Of a stretch of DNA of 64,000 nt, positions 18,976-26,564 are shown in pieces. The notes beneath the pieces were generated by a model. The model ran no database searches, was not told the origin of the DNA, and saw only the letters and a program-made list of their open reading frames with translations. How positions within the stretch are numbered: position 1 is the stretch's first letter; each line of letters begins with the position of its first letter. Origin of the DNA: Paracoccus sp. DMF-8 (GTDB lineage Bacteria; Pseudomonadota; Alphaproteobacteria; Rhodobacterales; Rhodobacteraceae). The DNA is taken from the NCBI RefSeq assembly GCF_029309835.1, contig NZ_JARJHL010000011.1:248001-312000 (forward strand). Direction: 5' to 3'. Position numbers and translations under genes: made by a program.

Positions 18976-19920
18976 ATGAACGCATATATCGACACCGCCC
19001 GCCGCGTCATCACCACCGAAGCCGAAGGTCTGGCCCGGTTGGCTGACAGCCTTGATGACGGCTTTGCCCGCGCGATTGAACTGATCCTGGCGGCGAAAGG
19101 CCGCGTGATCGTGTCGGGCATGGGCAAATCCGGTCATATCGGGCGCAAGATCGCGGCGACATTCGCATCCACGGGGACGCCCGCGCAATTCGTCCACCCG
19201 GCCGAGGCCAGCCATGGCGATCTGGGCATGGTCACGCAGGGCGATGTCGCGCTGGTGCTGTCGAATTCCGGCGAAACGCCCGAACTGGCCGATCTGATCG
19301 CCCATACCCGGCGCTTTCAGATCCCGCTGATCGGCGTCGCCAGCAAGGCGCAATCGACGCTGCTGCGTCAGGCCGATGTGGCGCTGGTCCTGCCCGCCGC
19401 GCCCGAGGCCTGCGGGACCGGGATCGTGCCTTCGACCTCGACCACGATGACATTGGCGCTTGGCGATGCCCTCGCGATCGCGCTGATGGAACATCGCAAG
19501 TTCACCCCCGAACATTTCCGCACCTTCCACCCCGGCGGCAAGCTGGGGGCGCGGCTGTCGCGGGTCGGCGACCTGATGCATCGCGACATTCCGCTGGTCG
19601 CGGAAAACGCGCCGATGTCGGATGCGCTGCTGGTCATCAGCCAAAAGGGTTTCGGCGTCACCGGCGTCACCGATGGCAGCGGCGCGCTGGTTGGCATCAT
19701 CACCGACGGCGACCTTCGCCGCCATATGCAGGGGCTGCTGGACCAGACCGCGGCGCAGGTGATGACCCGCAATCCGCGCACCATCCAATCCGACGCGCTG
19801 GCCGAATCCGCGCTGGCCGAGATGCAGGACCGCAAGATCACCAGCCTGTTCGCGGTTCAGGACGGGCGGCCCGTCGGCATCCTGCATATCCACGATTTCC
19901 TGCGGATCGGGGCGGTCTGA
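18976..19920 (+). CDS. kdsD: arabinose-5-phosphate isomerase (KpsF/GutQ family)
   Basis: 314 residues. It converts ribulose-5-phosphate to arabinose-5-phosphate, the first step of Kdo synthesis for LPS. The N-terminal SIS domain has VSGMGKSGHIGRKIAATF, EASHGDLGMV and LSNSGETPEL; two CBS domains make up the last ~120 residues (GVTDGSGALVGIITDGDL, FAVQDGRPVGILHIHDFL). It is followed by lptC after one base and clearly belongs to the LPS block kdsD-lptC-lptA-lptB. Confidence 0.93.
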   Translation: MNAYIDTARRVITTEAEGLARLADSLDDGFARAIELILAAKGRVIVSGMGKSGHIGRKIAATFASTGTPAQFVHPAEASHGDLGMVTQGDVALVLSNSGETPELADLIAHTRRFQIPLIGVASKAQSTLLRQADVALVLPAAPEACGTGIVPSTSTTMTLALGDALAIALMEHRKFTPEHFRTFHPGGKLGARLSRVGDLMHRDIPLVAENAPMSDALLVISQKGFGVTGVTDGSGALVGIITDGDLRRHMQGLLDQTAAQVMTRNPRTIQSDALAESALAEMQDRKITSLFAVQDGRPVGILHIHDFLRIGAV

Positions 19921-19921
19921 G

Positions 19922-20500
19922 ATGACGCGGACCCGGATCGTCGGCTGGCTGCGCGTGATCCTGCCGCTGACGGCGCTGGTGATCCTGTCGACGCTGTTCC
20001 TGCTCGGCAGGAAACCCGAACCGGGCGCGTCGCTGCCCTATGCCGATGTCACGCCCGAGGAACTGGCCGCGCGCCCGCAGATCACCCAGCCCCGCTTTGC
20101 CGGGGTTGCCGGCGACGGGACGGAAATCGCGGTCGAGGCGAAAAGCGCATCCCCCGGACAGCAGGACGGGCGCAGCACCGTGGATGAGGTGCGGCTGACC
20201 CTGACCGGCACCGATGGCGTCGTCGCCCATGTCGATGCGCAGCAGGGCGAGATGATGGGCCAGCAGTTGCGGCTGGCCGATGATGTCCGCATGGATACCT
20301 CGACCGGATGGGTGCTGACCTCGCAGGAATTGCTGGCCGAACTGGATCAGGGCACGCTGCGCTCCGACAGCCGGGTCGATGTCACTGCCCCGTTCGGCGA
20401 GCTGACGGCAGGCGGGATGACGCTGCGCCGCACGCCTGACGGGGCCGGCAACCATGTTCTTGATTTGAATGGTGGAGTGCGGATGTTATATCGCCCGTGA
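19922..20500 (+). CDS. lptC: LPS export ABC transporter periplasmic protein LptC
   Basis: 192 residues with one N-terminal membrane segment ([18 protein letters not shown], ~12-29) and a periplasmic beta-jellyroll domain. Sequence conservation of LptC is low, so the call rests on the architecture, the length and its position between kdsD and lptA-lptB. It links the inner-membrane LptBFG complex to LptA. It starts one base after the kdsD stop. Confidence 0.85.
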   Translation: MTRTRIVGWLRVILPLTALVILSTLFLLGRKPEPGASLPYADVTPEELAARPQITQPRFAGVAGDGTEIAVEAKSASPGQQDGRSTVDEVRLTLTGTDGVVAHVDAQQGEMMGQQLRLADDVRMDTSTGWVLTSQELLAELDQGTLRSDSRVDVTAPFGELTAGGMTLRRTPDGAGNHVLDLNGGVRMLYRP

Positions 20501-20562
20501 TCCGCTGATGCTGCTGACTCGCCGGCCTGACCCTGGCCGGGCGTCCCTTGAAAGGGTTTCCG

Positions 20563-21051
20563 ATGCCTCGATTCCTTTGCGCTGCCTTCGCCGCTCTGGC
20601 CCTGATGCTGCCTTTTTCGGCGGTGGGGCAAAGCGTCAGCTTTGGCCAGCGCGCGGATGTGAAGGCCCCGGTCGAGGTGACGGCCGACAATCTGTCGGTC
20701 GATCAGGCCAGCGGGCTGGCGACATTCACCGGCAATGTCGTGATCGGGCAGGGGGCGATGCGGCTGGCGGCGGACAAGGTGACCGTGACCTATGCGCAGG
20801 GCGGCCAGAACCGTATCAGCGCGCTGCAGGCCACCGGCAATGTCACGCTGGTCAACGGTCCCGACGCGGCCGAGGCGGCGCGCGCCGATTACAGCGTCGA
20901 CAGCGGCAATGTCATCCTGACCGGCGATGTCGTGCTGACGCAGGGCCAGAATGTCCTGTCGGGCGAAACGGTCGAGGTGAACCTTGCCACCGGCACCGCC
21001 AATGTCGCGGGTCGCGTGCGTTCGGTCTTTCAGCCGGAATCCCGCCCATGA
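20563..21051 (+). CDS. lptA: LPS transport periplasmic protein LptA
   Basis: 162 residues from ATG at [10 protein letters not shown], with AAAGGG about seven bases upstream; an in-frame TTG at 20548 is less likely. A signal peptide ends near AVGQS. The mature protein is the OstA/LptA beta-jellyroll, with repeated strands such as [21 protein letters not shown] and [19 protein letters not shown]. It forms the periplasmic bridge for LPS. Its TGA overlaps the ATG of lptB. Confidence 0.92.
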   Translation: MPRFLCAAFAALALMLPFSAVGQSVSFGQRADVKAPVEVTADNLSVDQASGLATFTGNVVIGQGAMRLAADKVTVTYAQGGQNRISALQATGNVTLVNGPDAAEAARADYSVDSGNVILTGDVVLTQGQNVLSGETVEVNLATGTANVAGRVRSVFQPESRP

Positions 21052-21821
21052 GCGTGGTCGGGGCAGGGCAGGGCGATGGCGCAACCGGCCTGGGCGCAAC
21101 CGGCCTGAATGTGCGCGGGCTGCGCAAAAGCTATCGCAACCGCCCGGTGATCCGCGATGTGTCGATGGAACTGGCGCGGGGCGAGGTCGTGGCGCTGCTG
21201 GGGCCGAACGGTTCGGGCAAGACGACATGCTTTTACTGTATCGCCGGGCTGGTCGCGCCGGATGCGGGGCAGGTGCTGATCGACGGCGCGAATGCCATCG
21301 CCTTGCCGATGTTCCGTCGCGCCCGCATGGGCATCGGCTATCTGCCGCAGGAAATGTCGATCTTTCGCGGCCTGACGGTCGAACAGAACATCAATTCCGT
21401 GCTGGAACTGGTCACCCGCAACGCCCATCACTGTCAGGAACGGCTGGAGGAGTTGCTGGGCGATTTTTCCATCGGCCATCTGCGCGGCGCATCGGCCATG
21501 GCGCTGTCGGGGGGCGAAAGGCGGCGGGTCGAGATCGCGCGCTGCCTTGCGGCAAATCCGCGCTATCTGTTGCTGGACGAACCCTTTGCCGGGGTCGATC
21601 CGATTGCCGTCGCTGAAATCCGCGGTCTGGTCCATGACCTGAAAAGCCGTGGCATCGGCGTGTTGATCACCGATCACAACGTCCGCGAAACCCTTGGGAT
21701 CGTGGACCGCGCCTATATTCTGCACGACGGCCATGTCCTGCGTTCCGGCACGGCCGAGGAAATCGTCGCCGACCCGCAGGTCCGTCAGGTCTATCTGGGC
21801 GAAGGCTTTCGCATGGGCTGA
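21048..21821 (+). CDS. lptB: LPS export ABC transporter ATP-binding protein LptB
   Basis: 257 residues. The ABC ATPase motifs are all present: [11 protein letters not shown] (Walker A), [13 protein letters not shown] (Q-loop), [15 protein letters not shown] (signature), [13 protein letters not shown] (Walker B) and TDHNVRE (switch His). The start is the ATG overlapping the lptA stop. The first ~20 residues are an extra glycine-rich segment containing GATGL twice in a row, from a 15-bp duplication. The LptFG permeases are not in the window. Confidence 0.95.
   Translation: MSVVGAGQGDGATGLGATGLNVRGLRKSYRNRPVIRDVSMELARGEVVALLGPNGSGKTTCFYCIAGLVAPDAGQVLIDGANAIALPMFRRARMGIGYLPQEMSIFRGLTVEQNINSVLELVTRNAHHCQERLEELLGDFSIGHLRGASAMALSGGERRRVEIARCLAANPRYLLLDEPFAGVDPIAVAEIRGLVHDLKSRGIGVLITDHNVRETLGIVDRAYILHDGHVLRSGTAEEIVADPQVRQVYLGEGFRMG
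21078..21107. repeat. exact 15-bp tandem duplication at the start of lptB
   Basis: GGCGCAACCGGCCTG occurs at 21078-21092 and 21093-21107. It is in frame and repeats GATGL in the non-conserved N-terminal extension. Confidence 0.9.
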
Positions 21822-22012
21822 TGGTTGTGCGCGGCGCGGTCCTGCGCGCATGACGCGAATCCGCCGGTTCATCCATGCCCGTTGACAGATGCGCGGACCT
21901 GTCCCCAAATGAGGTGATGGGAACGTGGCCTTGGCTTCTCTTTCCCAGACACATCCCGACCGGCGCGGGTCGGACGCTCTGCGCCCAAGGGCAACCGAAA
22001 GGACATAACATC

Positions 22013-22594
22013 ATGCGCTACCAAATCAGCGGAAAACAGATCGATGTCGGCGAAGCACTGGCCTCGCATGTCAAAACCGAACTGGGTGCCACGGTCGAGA
22101 AATACTCGCAGCGGCCGACGGATGCGACGGTGACGTTTTCGCGCAGCGCTCATGAGTTTCTTTGCGATTCGGTTGTGCATCTGTCCACCGGCCTGACCGC
22201 GCAGGCGCAGGGCCGGGCCACCGAAATCTATGCGGCATTCGAACAAAGCCGCGAACGCATGGACAAGCAGCTTCGCCGCTACAAGCGCCGGATCAAGGAT
22301 CACAAGAAGGATCGGGTCGAACCGGTTGCCTTTGAAACCGCCGGGCTGTATGTGCTCGCCTCTGATGAAGATCAGTGGGAAATGAAAGACGACGGTCTGC
22401 CCCAGCCCATGATCATCGCTGAAATGGAAACCCGGGTTCCCACCCTTTCCGTCGGCGAAGCGGTCATGCAGATGGAACTGGCAGGCAAGCCGCTTTTCGT
22501 GTTCCGCAACGAACAACATGGTGGCGTGAACGTCGTCTATGCCCGCGAAGATGGCAACGTCGGCTGGATTGATCCCCGCAACCTCACGAACTGA
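22013..22594 (+). CDS. hpf: ribosome hibernation promoting factor, long form
   Basis: 193 residues. The S30AE domain occupies the first ~100 residues (ISGKQIDVGEALASHV, then basic ERMDKQLRRYKRRIKDHKK), and a C-terminal dimerisation domain follows (TLSVGEAVMQMELAGKPLFV to VGWIDP). The long form dimerises 70S ribosomes to 100S particles in stationary phase. ATG at 22013 is preceded by GAAAGGA. A possible weak promoter (TTGACA at 21882-21887) lies in the 191-base gap after lptB. No rpoN gene separates lptB from hpf. Confidence 0.93.
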   Translation: MRYQISGKQIDVGEALASHVKTELGATVEKYSQRPTDATVTFSRSAHEFLCDSVVHLSTGLTAQAQGRATEIYAAFEQSRERMDKQLRRYKRRIKDHKKDRVEPVAFETAGLYVLASDEDQWEMKDDGLPQPMIIAEMETRVPTLSVGEAVMQMELAGKPLFVFRNEQHGGVNVVYAREDGNVGWIDPRNLTN

Positions 22595-22657
22595 ACCGCT
22601 GCACCCGCAGCAAGTCGTCCCGGTTGCCATTTGCAGCCGGGACTGGGATAATTGGAT

Positions 22658-23122
22658 ATGCAGATCGTAGATATTCTGGCCCCGGCGGCGGTCAAGACAC
22701 TCTCGCAGACGACCAGCAAGAAACGCCTTTTCCAGGATATCGCGGAAATGGCACGCCAGGTCTACGGCGTCGATGCCGTGCAGACGCTGGATGCGCTGCA
22801 GGAACGCGAAAGCCTTGGGCCGACCGGCGTGGGTCATGGCGTGGCCCTGCCCCATGCCCGGCTGCATGGGCTGGACCATGTCGTGGGGCTGTTCCTGCGT
22901 CTGGACAAGCCGCTTGATTTCGATGCCGTGGACCGCCAGCCGGTCGATCTGATCTTTGCGCTGCTCGCGCCCAAGAATACCGGCGTCGATCACCTCAAGG
23001 CGCTGGCGCTGGTGTCGCGGACGCTGCGCGATCAGGATCTGCGCGCCAAGCTGCGGGTGAATGACGATGCGGTAACGCTGCATGCGCTGCTGTCCGCCGC
23101 GCCGGGCATCAAGGCCGCGTAA
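22658..23122 (+). CDS. ptsN: PTS IIA-like nitrogen regulatory protein
   Basis: 154 residues from ATG at MQIVDILAPA; a TTG two codons upstream is possible. The EIIA-fructose/mannitol-type fold is shown by VGHGVALPHARL with the phosphorylated histidine (His66), and the C-terminal VDHLKALALVSRTLRDQDLR. It is the last protein of the nitrogen-related PTS and signals carbon/nitrogen and potassium status rather than importing sugar. It follows hpf by 63 bases, as in other proteobacteria. Confidence 0.93.
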   Translation: MQIVDILAPAAVKTLSQTTSKKRLFQDIAEMARQVYGVDAVQTLDALQERESLGPTGVGHGVALPHARLHGLDHVVGLFLRLDKPLDFDAVDRQPVDLIFALLAPKNTGVDHLKALALVSRTLRDQDLRAKLRVNDDAVTLHALLSAAPGIKAA

Positions 23123-23206
23123 TTTTCCCGCAAGAGTTGCTGATTTCGGCGCGGGGATGGGCTATGCTGTCCCCGTTCCGTTCGTATCAAGTGGAGGTGA
23201 TGCAAG

Positions 23207-23395
23207 ATGGACAAGAAATCCCCGCCCCCCGCGCAACCGACCAGCACCGGGCGTTTCCGTCATTTCGTCCGGCAAGAGCGTGAATCGGGCATTCACCCCG
23301 CCATTCGCGCCCTGCATTCCCGCGCCAAGGGCGAGGCGGTCGGCCAGGGCCGCGCCGTTCAATATGCGCGGATCGAACGCGGCCACACGGCCTGA
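23207..23395 (+). CDS. small basic hypothetical protein
   Basis: 62 residues beginning MDKKSPPPAQPT. A strong ribosome binding site (GGAGGTGAT) lies about eight bases upstream, which supports it as a real gene. It is basic and rich in Arg/Pro, with no signal peptide, membrane segment or recognised motif. A hairpin terminator follows. Confidence 0.5.
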   Translation: MDKKSPPPAQPTSTGRFRHFVRQERESGIHPAIRALHSRAKGEAVGQGRAVQYARIERGHTA

Positions 23396-23406
23396 TTGCG
23401 GTCTGC

Positions 23407-23438
23407 GCCAAAGCAAAACCGGGCCAAAGCAAAACCGG
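23407..23438. repeat. exact 16-bp tandem duplication
   Basis: GCCAAAGCAAAACCGG occurs at 23407-23422 and 23423-23438, between the small gene stop and the terminator hairpin. The second copy supplies the left arm's start of that hairpin. Confidence 0.85.
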
Positions 23439-23467
23439 CCGGGGCGCGTTGCCCGGCCGGTTTTTTT
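23431..23467 (+). terminator. bidirectional terminator between the small gene and ilvE
   Basis: A 13-bp stem, AAAACCGGCCGGG with CCCGGCCGGTTTT, around a short loop, followed on the + strand by a run of seven T. On the minus strand it would also terminate the ilvE transcript (A-run on the other side). Confidence 0.85.
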
Positions 23468-23486
23468 CATGCCTGCGTGATACGTC

Positions 23487-24356
23487 TTAGCTGCGCACCA
23501 GCTTTTCATAGATATCCGACACCTCGCGCGCGATCGGGCCGACGGTAAAGCTGTAATCGCCGATCTGGGCGACCGGGGTGACCTCGGCCGCGGTGCCGGT
23601 CAGCCAGCATTCTTCGAAATCGGCCAGTTCCTCGGGCAGGATGCGGCGTTCGTGAACGGTGCGGCCCGCGTCCTTCAGCAAGGCGATGATGGTCTGGCGG
23701 GTGATTCCGTTCAGGAAACGGTCGGCCAGCGGGGTGTGGACCTCACCGCCCTTGGTGAAAAAGATGTTGGCGCCGGTCGCCTCGGCCACGAAACCCTCCC
23801 AGTCCATGAACAGCGCATCCGAACAGCCTTTTGCCTCGGCGGCGTGTTTCGACATGGTGCAGATCATGTAAAGCCCCGCTGCCTTGGCTGCGGTCGGGAT
23901 GGTTTCGGGGCTGGGACGCTTCCATTTCGCGATGTCCAGTTTCGCGCCCTGCCATTTCGCATCGCCGTAGTAATTGCCCCATTCCCAGGCGGCGATGGCG
24001 ATGCGCACCGGGTTGCCCTTGGCCGAGACGCCCATCTCGGGGCCGGAACCGCGCCACATCACCGCGCGGACATAGGCGTCGGTGAAGCCGTTGGCCTGCA
24101 GCACCTGTTCCTTGGCCGCGTCGATTTCCTCGGCCGTGAGGGGTGATGGCATGTCCAGCAGCCGCGCCGATTCGATCAGGCGCAGCGAATGTTCATGGCC
24201 CTTGAAGATCTTGCCGGCATAGCAACGCTCGCCTTCGAAAACAGAGCTGGCATAGTGCAGGGCGTGGGTCAGGATATGCACCTGCGCATCGCGCCAATCG
24301 ACCAGTTCGCCATCCAGCCAGATTTTCCCGTCACGATCGTCATAAGCGCCAGCCAT
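23487..24356 (-). CDS. ilvE: branched-chain amino acid aminotransferase
   Basis: 289 residues. It transfers the amino group between glutamate and the keto acids of Val, Leu and Ile, using PLP. Fold-type IV landmarks are HILTHALHYASSVFEG near the N-terminus, the PLP-lysine region PTAAKAAGLYM, FVAEATGANIFF, and GITRQTIIALL. The start is the ATG at 24356, giving MAGAYDDRDG. It diverges from the petP-like gene across a 159-base intergenic region. Confidence 0.93.
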   Translation of the reverse strand: MAGAYDDRDGKIWLDGELVDWRDAQVHILTHALHYASSVFEGERCYAGKIFKGHEHSLRLIESARLLDMPSPLTAEEIDAAKEQVLQANGFTDAYVRAVMWRGSGPEMGVSAKGNPVRIAIAAWEWGNYYGDAKWQGAKLDIAKWKRPSPETIPTAAKAAGLYMICTMSKHAAEAKGCSDALFMDWEGFVAEATGANIFFTKGGEVHTPLADRFLNGITRQTIIALLKDAGRTVHERRILPEELADFEECWLTGTAAEVTPVAQIGDYSFTVGPIAREVSDIYEKLVRS

Positions 24357-24435
24357 TACCTTGTTCTCCGCTTTAGTTAAGAATGTTGCGCGGTTATCCG
24401 GTTCAATCGGAATAAAGTTGCCCAACTTGTCATTC

Positions 24436-24464
24436 CGGCTATCCATTCGTGATTGGAAAGTCAA
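24436..24464 (-). promoter_or_regulatory. candidate promoter of ilvE
   Basis: Read on the minus strand, TTGACT (24464-24459) is followed after 17 bases by TAGCCG (24441-24436). It lies ~80 bases before the ilvE start in the intergenic region shared with the petP-like gene. The -10 match is weak. Confidence 0.35.
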
Positions 24465-24515
24465 CAAGTCTGACGTAATAAGTGCCAGCACATCACGGGT
24501 ATCGCAGGGGTCGCC

Positions 24516-25031
24516 ATGCAAAAAGAGGGTTCTATCGTCGGGAATCACAGCGAAAATCTGCTGTTTCTGACCGATGACCAGATCCGGCAGGGGATCGAGG
24601 CGCTGTATTTTTCCTATCGCGCCTTTACCTCGGACCCCGATCTGATCCTGCAGGACATCAACTATGGCCGCGCCCATCACCGGGCGCTGTATTTCATCAA
24701 CCGCGAACCGGGGCTGACGGTGACCGCGCTTTTGGATGTGCTGCGCGTGACCAAGCAATCGCTGAACCGCGTCCTGCGCACCCTGATCGAGGACGGGCTG
24801 GTCGACAGCCGCGTCGGCCGCCGTGACCGCCGCGAAAGGTTGCTGTTCCTGACCGAAAAGGGGCAGGAGCTGGAACGCCGCCTGTCCGAACCGCAACGCG
24901 CGCGGGTGCGCAGCGCCTATCGCAACGCGGGGCCTCAGGCGGTTGCCGGGTTTCGTCAGGTGCTGGAATCCATGATGGATCGCGATACCCTGCGCCAGTT
25001 CCACGCGATGCGCGACGACGCCCAGCAATGA
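24516..25031 (+). CDS. petP: MarR family regulator, PetP-like
   Basis: 171 residues. The winged helix has GLTVTALLDVLRVTKQSLNRVL and the wing VGRRDRRERLLFLTEKG, which is MarR-type. Its pairing with the OmpR-type regulator immediately downstream, beside ilvE, matches the petP-petR pair of Rhodobacter species, where these proteins are needed for photosynthetic and respiratory growth. The symbol rests on this context and is inferred. The gene ends in the first copy of a 12-bp tandem duplication. Confidence 0.75.
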   Translation: MQKEGSIVGNHSENLLFLTDDQIRQGIEALYFSYRAFTSDPDLILQDINYGRAHHRALYFINREPGLTVTALLDVLRVTKQSLNRVLRTLIEDGLVDSRVGRRDRRERLLFLTEKGQELERRLSEPQRARVRSAYRNAGPQAVAGFRQVLESMMDRDTLRQFHAMRDDAQQ

Positions 25032-25044
25032 GCCCAGCAATGAG
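25021..25044. repeat. exact 12-bp tandem duplication at the petP-petR junction
   Basis: CCCAGCAATGAG occurs at 25021-25032 and 25033-25044. The first copy contains the petP stop; the second lengthens the spacer before petR. Confidence 0.85.
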
Positions 25045-25053
25045 ATCCGCCGA

Positions 25054-25761
25054 ATGAGCCAGCCGGAAACGCATATCCTTGTCGTCGATGACGACGAACG
25101 TATCCGTGCGCTGCTGGGCAAGTTCCTGCGCCGCAACGATTATCTGGTAACGACGGCGCGTGATGCCGAACAGGCGCGGCGGCTGTTGTCGGGTCTGGAA
25201 TTCGACCTGATCGTGCTGGACGTGATGATGCCGGGCGAAGATGGCTATTCCCTGACCCGCAGCCTGCGCAAGAAACGCGCCACGCCGATCCTGCTCTTGA
25301 CCGCCAAGGGTGAAACCGGCGACCGGATCGAGGGGCTGGAAAGCGGCGCCGACGACTATCTGCCCAAGCCCTTCGACCCGCGCGAATTGTTGCTGCGGAT
25401 CGGCGCGATCCTGCGCCGCGTGCCGGTGTCAGAGGCAAAGGGGCCGCAGTTCCTGACCCTTGGTCGTCTGCGCTATGACATTGAAAAAAGCGAACTTTGG
25501 CAGGGTGAAAATCTGATCCGCCTGACCGGGACGGAACAGGCGCTGATGCGCAGGTTGGCCGCATCGGTGGGCGAGGCGGTCAGCCGCGCCGATCTGATCG
25601 AGGATCTGGGCCGCGCGCCCGCTGATGATGCAGGCGAAAATTCCGAACGCGCCATTGACGTTCAGATCACCCGCCTGCGCCGCAAGATCGAACTGGACCC
25701 GAAAGAGCCGCGTTTCCTGCAGACCGTGCGGGGCACCGGCTATATGCTGGTGCCCGACTAG
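25054..25761 (+). CDS. petR: OmpR family response regulator, PetR-like
   Basis: 235 residues. The receiver domain has the acidic pocket VVDDDER, the phosphorylation site Asp56 in DLIVLDVMMPGEDGY, and the Lys in YLPKPFDP. The C-terminal DNA-binding winged helix ends in VQITRLRRKIELDPK and TVRGTGYML. No histidine kinase gene is adjacent. In Rhodobacter capsulatus the equivalent gene sits by the cytochrome bc1 genes; here it does not. Confidence 0.85.
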   Translation: MSQPETHILVVDDDERIRALLGKFLRRNDYLVTTARDAEQARRLLSGLEFDLIVLDVMMPGEDGYSLTRSLRKKRATPILLLTAKGETGDRIEGLESGADDYLPKPFDPRELLLRIGAILRRVPVSEAKGPQFLTLGRLRYDIEKSELWQGENLIRLTGTEQALMRRLAASVGEAVSRADLIEDLGRAPADDAGENSERAIDVQITRLRRKIELDPKEPRFLQTVRGTGYMLVPD

Positions 25762-25771
25762 GCCGGCAGGC

Positions 25772-26374
25772 TCAGGCCGCTTCGCGTTCCGGATACAGCG
25801 CCCAAAGCGCCAGCAGCGGCGCGTCGTCTGCGGATTTCATCGCATGGACGACATTGGGCGGGTTGTAGAAGCTGCCGCCCATGCCGGGGGTGAACCAGTC
25901 CGGACCGCTGTGGTTGCGGAACTGGCCGGGCGACAGGACCAGATAGGTTTCCTCGGGTTTGTGCTGGTGGTCGGGATAGCGCGTGGCGGGGGCCAGCAGG
26001 CTGAGACCGATCCAGACATCCCCGCGATGTTCGATCCCGCCGGGGCCAATCAGCATGGCATTGGCGTGGTTGTCGTCGAATTCCGGGGTGGTATCGCCTT
26101 CGCGCCCCGAAGGGCGCCAGCACATCAGCGGCGCCAATTCGCGCAACGCGTCAAACAGCGCATCCAGATCGGCGGCGCCCGTCGGTTGGTTCAGCGCGGG
26201 TTCCAGCCATGAACAGACGGGCAATTCGGCGGGGGCGGCCCCGCCCTCGACCGCCTGGGCCAGCGCCTGTTCGATCCTGTCCAGCGATATTGCCGCCGCG
26301 GGTTCCGGCGCGCGCGCCCGCATGGCGGGCAGGGCGGTATCGACAAGGCGTTGAAGTGCTGCGGGGCGCGGCAT
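25772..26374 (-). CDS. DddL/DddQ-type dimethylsulfoniopropionate lyase family protein
   Basis: 200 residues, the size of DddQ (about 200). The ATG at 26374 has GGAGG six bases upstream; an upstream in-frame ATG at 26404 has none. The C-terminal half is a cupin barrel with RYPDHQHKPEETYLVLSPG and FYNPPNVVHAMKS, supplying Tyr133, His136, His138, Glu142, Tyr144 and His177. These match the metal ligands and catalytic tyrosine positions of DMSP lyases that release dimethyl sulfide and acrylate. No acrylate-processing genes are adjacent. The exact clade (DddL, DddQ, or a related cupin) is not certain. Confidence 0.7.
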   Translation of the reverse strand: MPRPAALQRLVDTALPAMRARAPEPAAAISLDRIEQALAQAVEGGAAPAELPVCSWLEPALNQPTGAADLDALFDALRELAPLMCWRPSGREGDTTPEFDDNHANAMLIGPGGIEHRGDVWIGLSLLAPATRYPDHQHKPEETYLVLSPGQFRNHSGPDWFTPGMGGSFYNPPNVVHAMKSADDAPLLALWALYPEREAA

Positions 26375-26464
26375 GGTGGCCTCCAGGGCAATGACACGGG
26401 GCATGGAACATGAACGGCCGCGGCAGGGCAATCCCCGCCGGTCGCGGCATCCGCCAAAGGTCGC

Positions 26465-26515
26465 AGATGCGACAGGGGGCCAGATGCGACAGGGGGCCAG
26501 ATGCGACAAGGGGCA
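26465..26515. repeat. 17-bp unit repeated three times between the DMSP lyase and secA
   Basis: AGATGCGACAGGGGGCC occurs exactly at 26465-26481 and 26482-26498; a third, slightly changed copy runs to about 26515. It is non-coding. Confidence 0.85.
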
Positions 26516-26564
26516 GGTCCCGCGACCCGCCCCTTGCCCCTGTGTCTGTGCCGCTGCGTTACGA

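Noticed and set aside
20548..20562. TTG start for lptA
   Set aside because: ATG at 20563 has AAAGGG at the right distance and gives a normal signal peptide; the TTG does not.
21882..21911. Strong promoter before hpf
   Set aside because: The -35 TTGACA is good but the matching -10 is poor, so I mention it only in the hpf entry.
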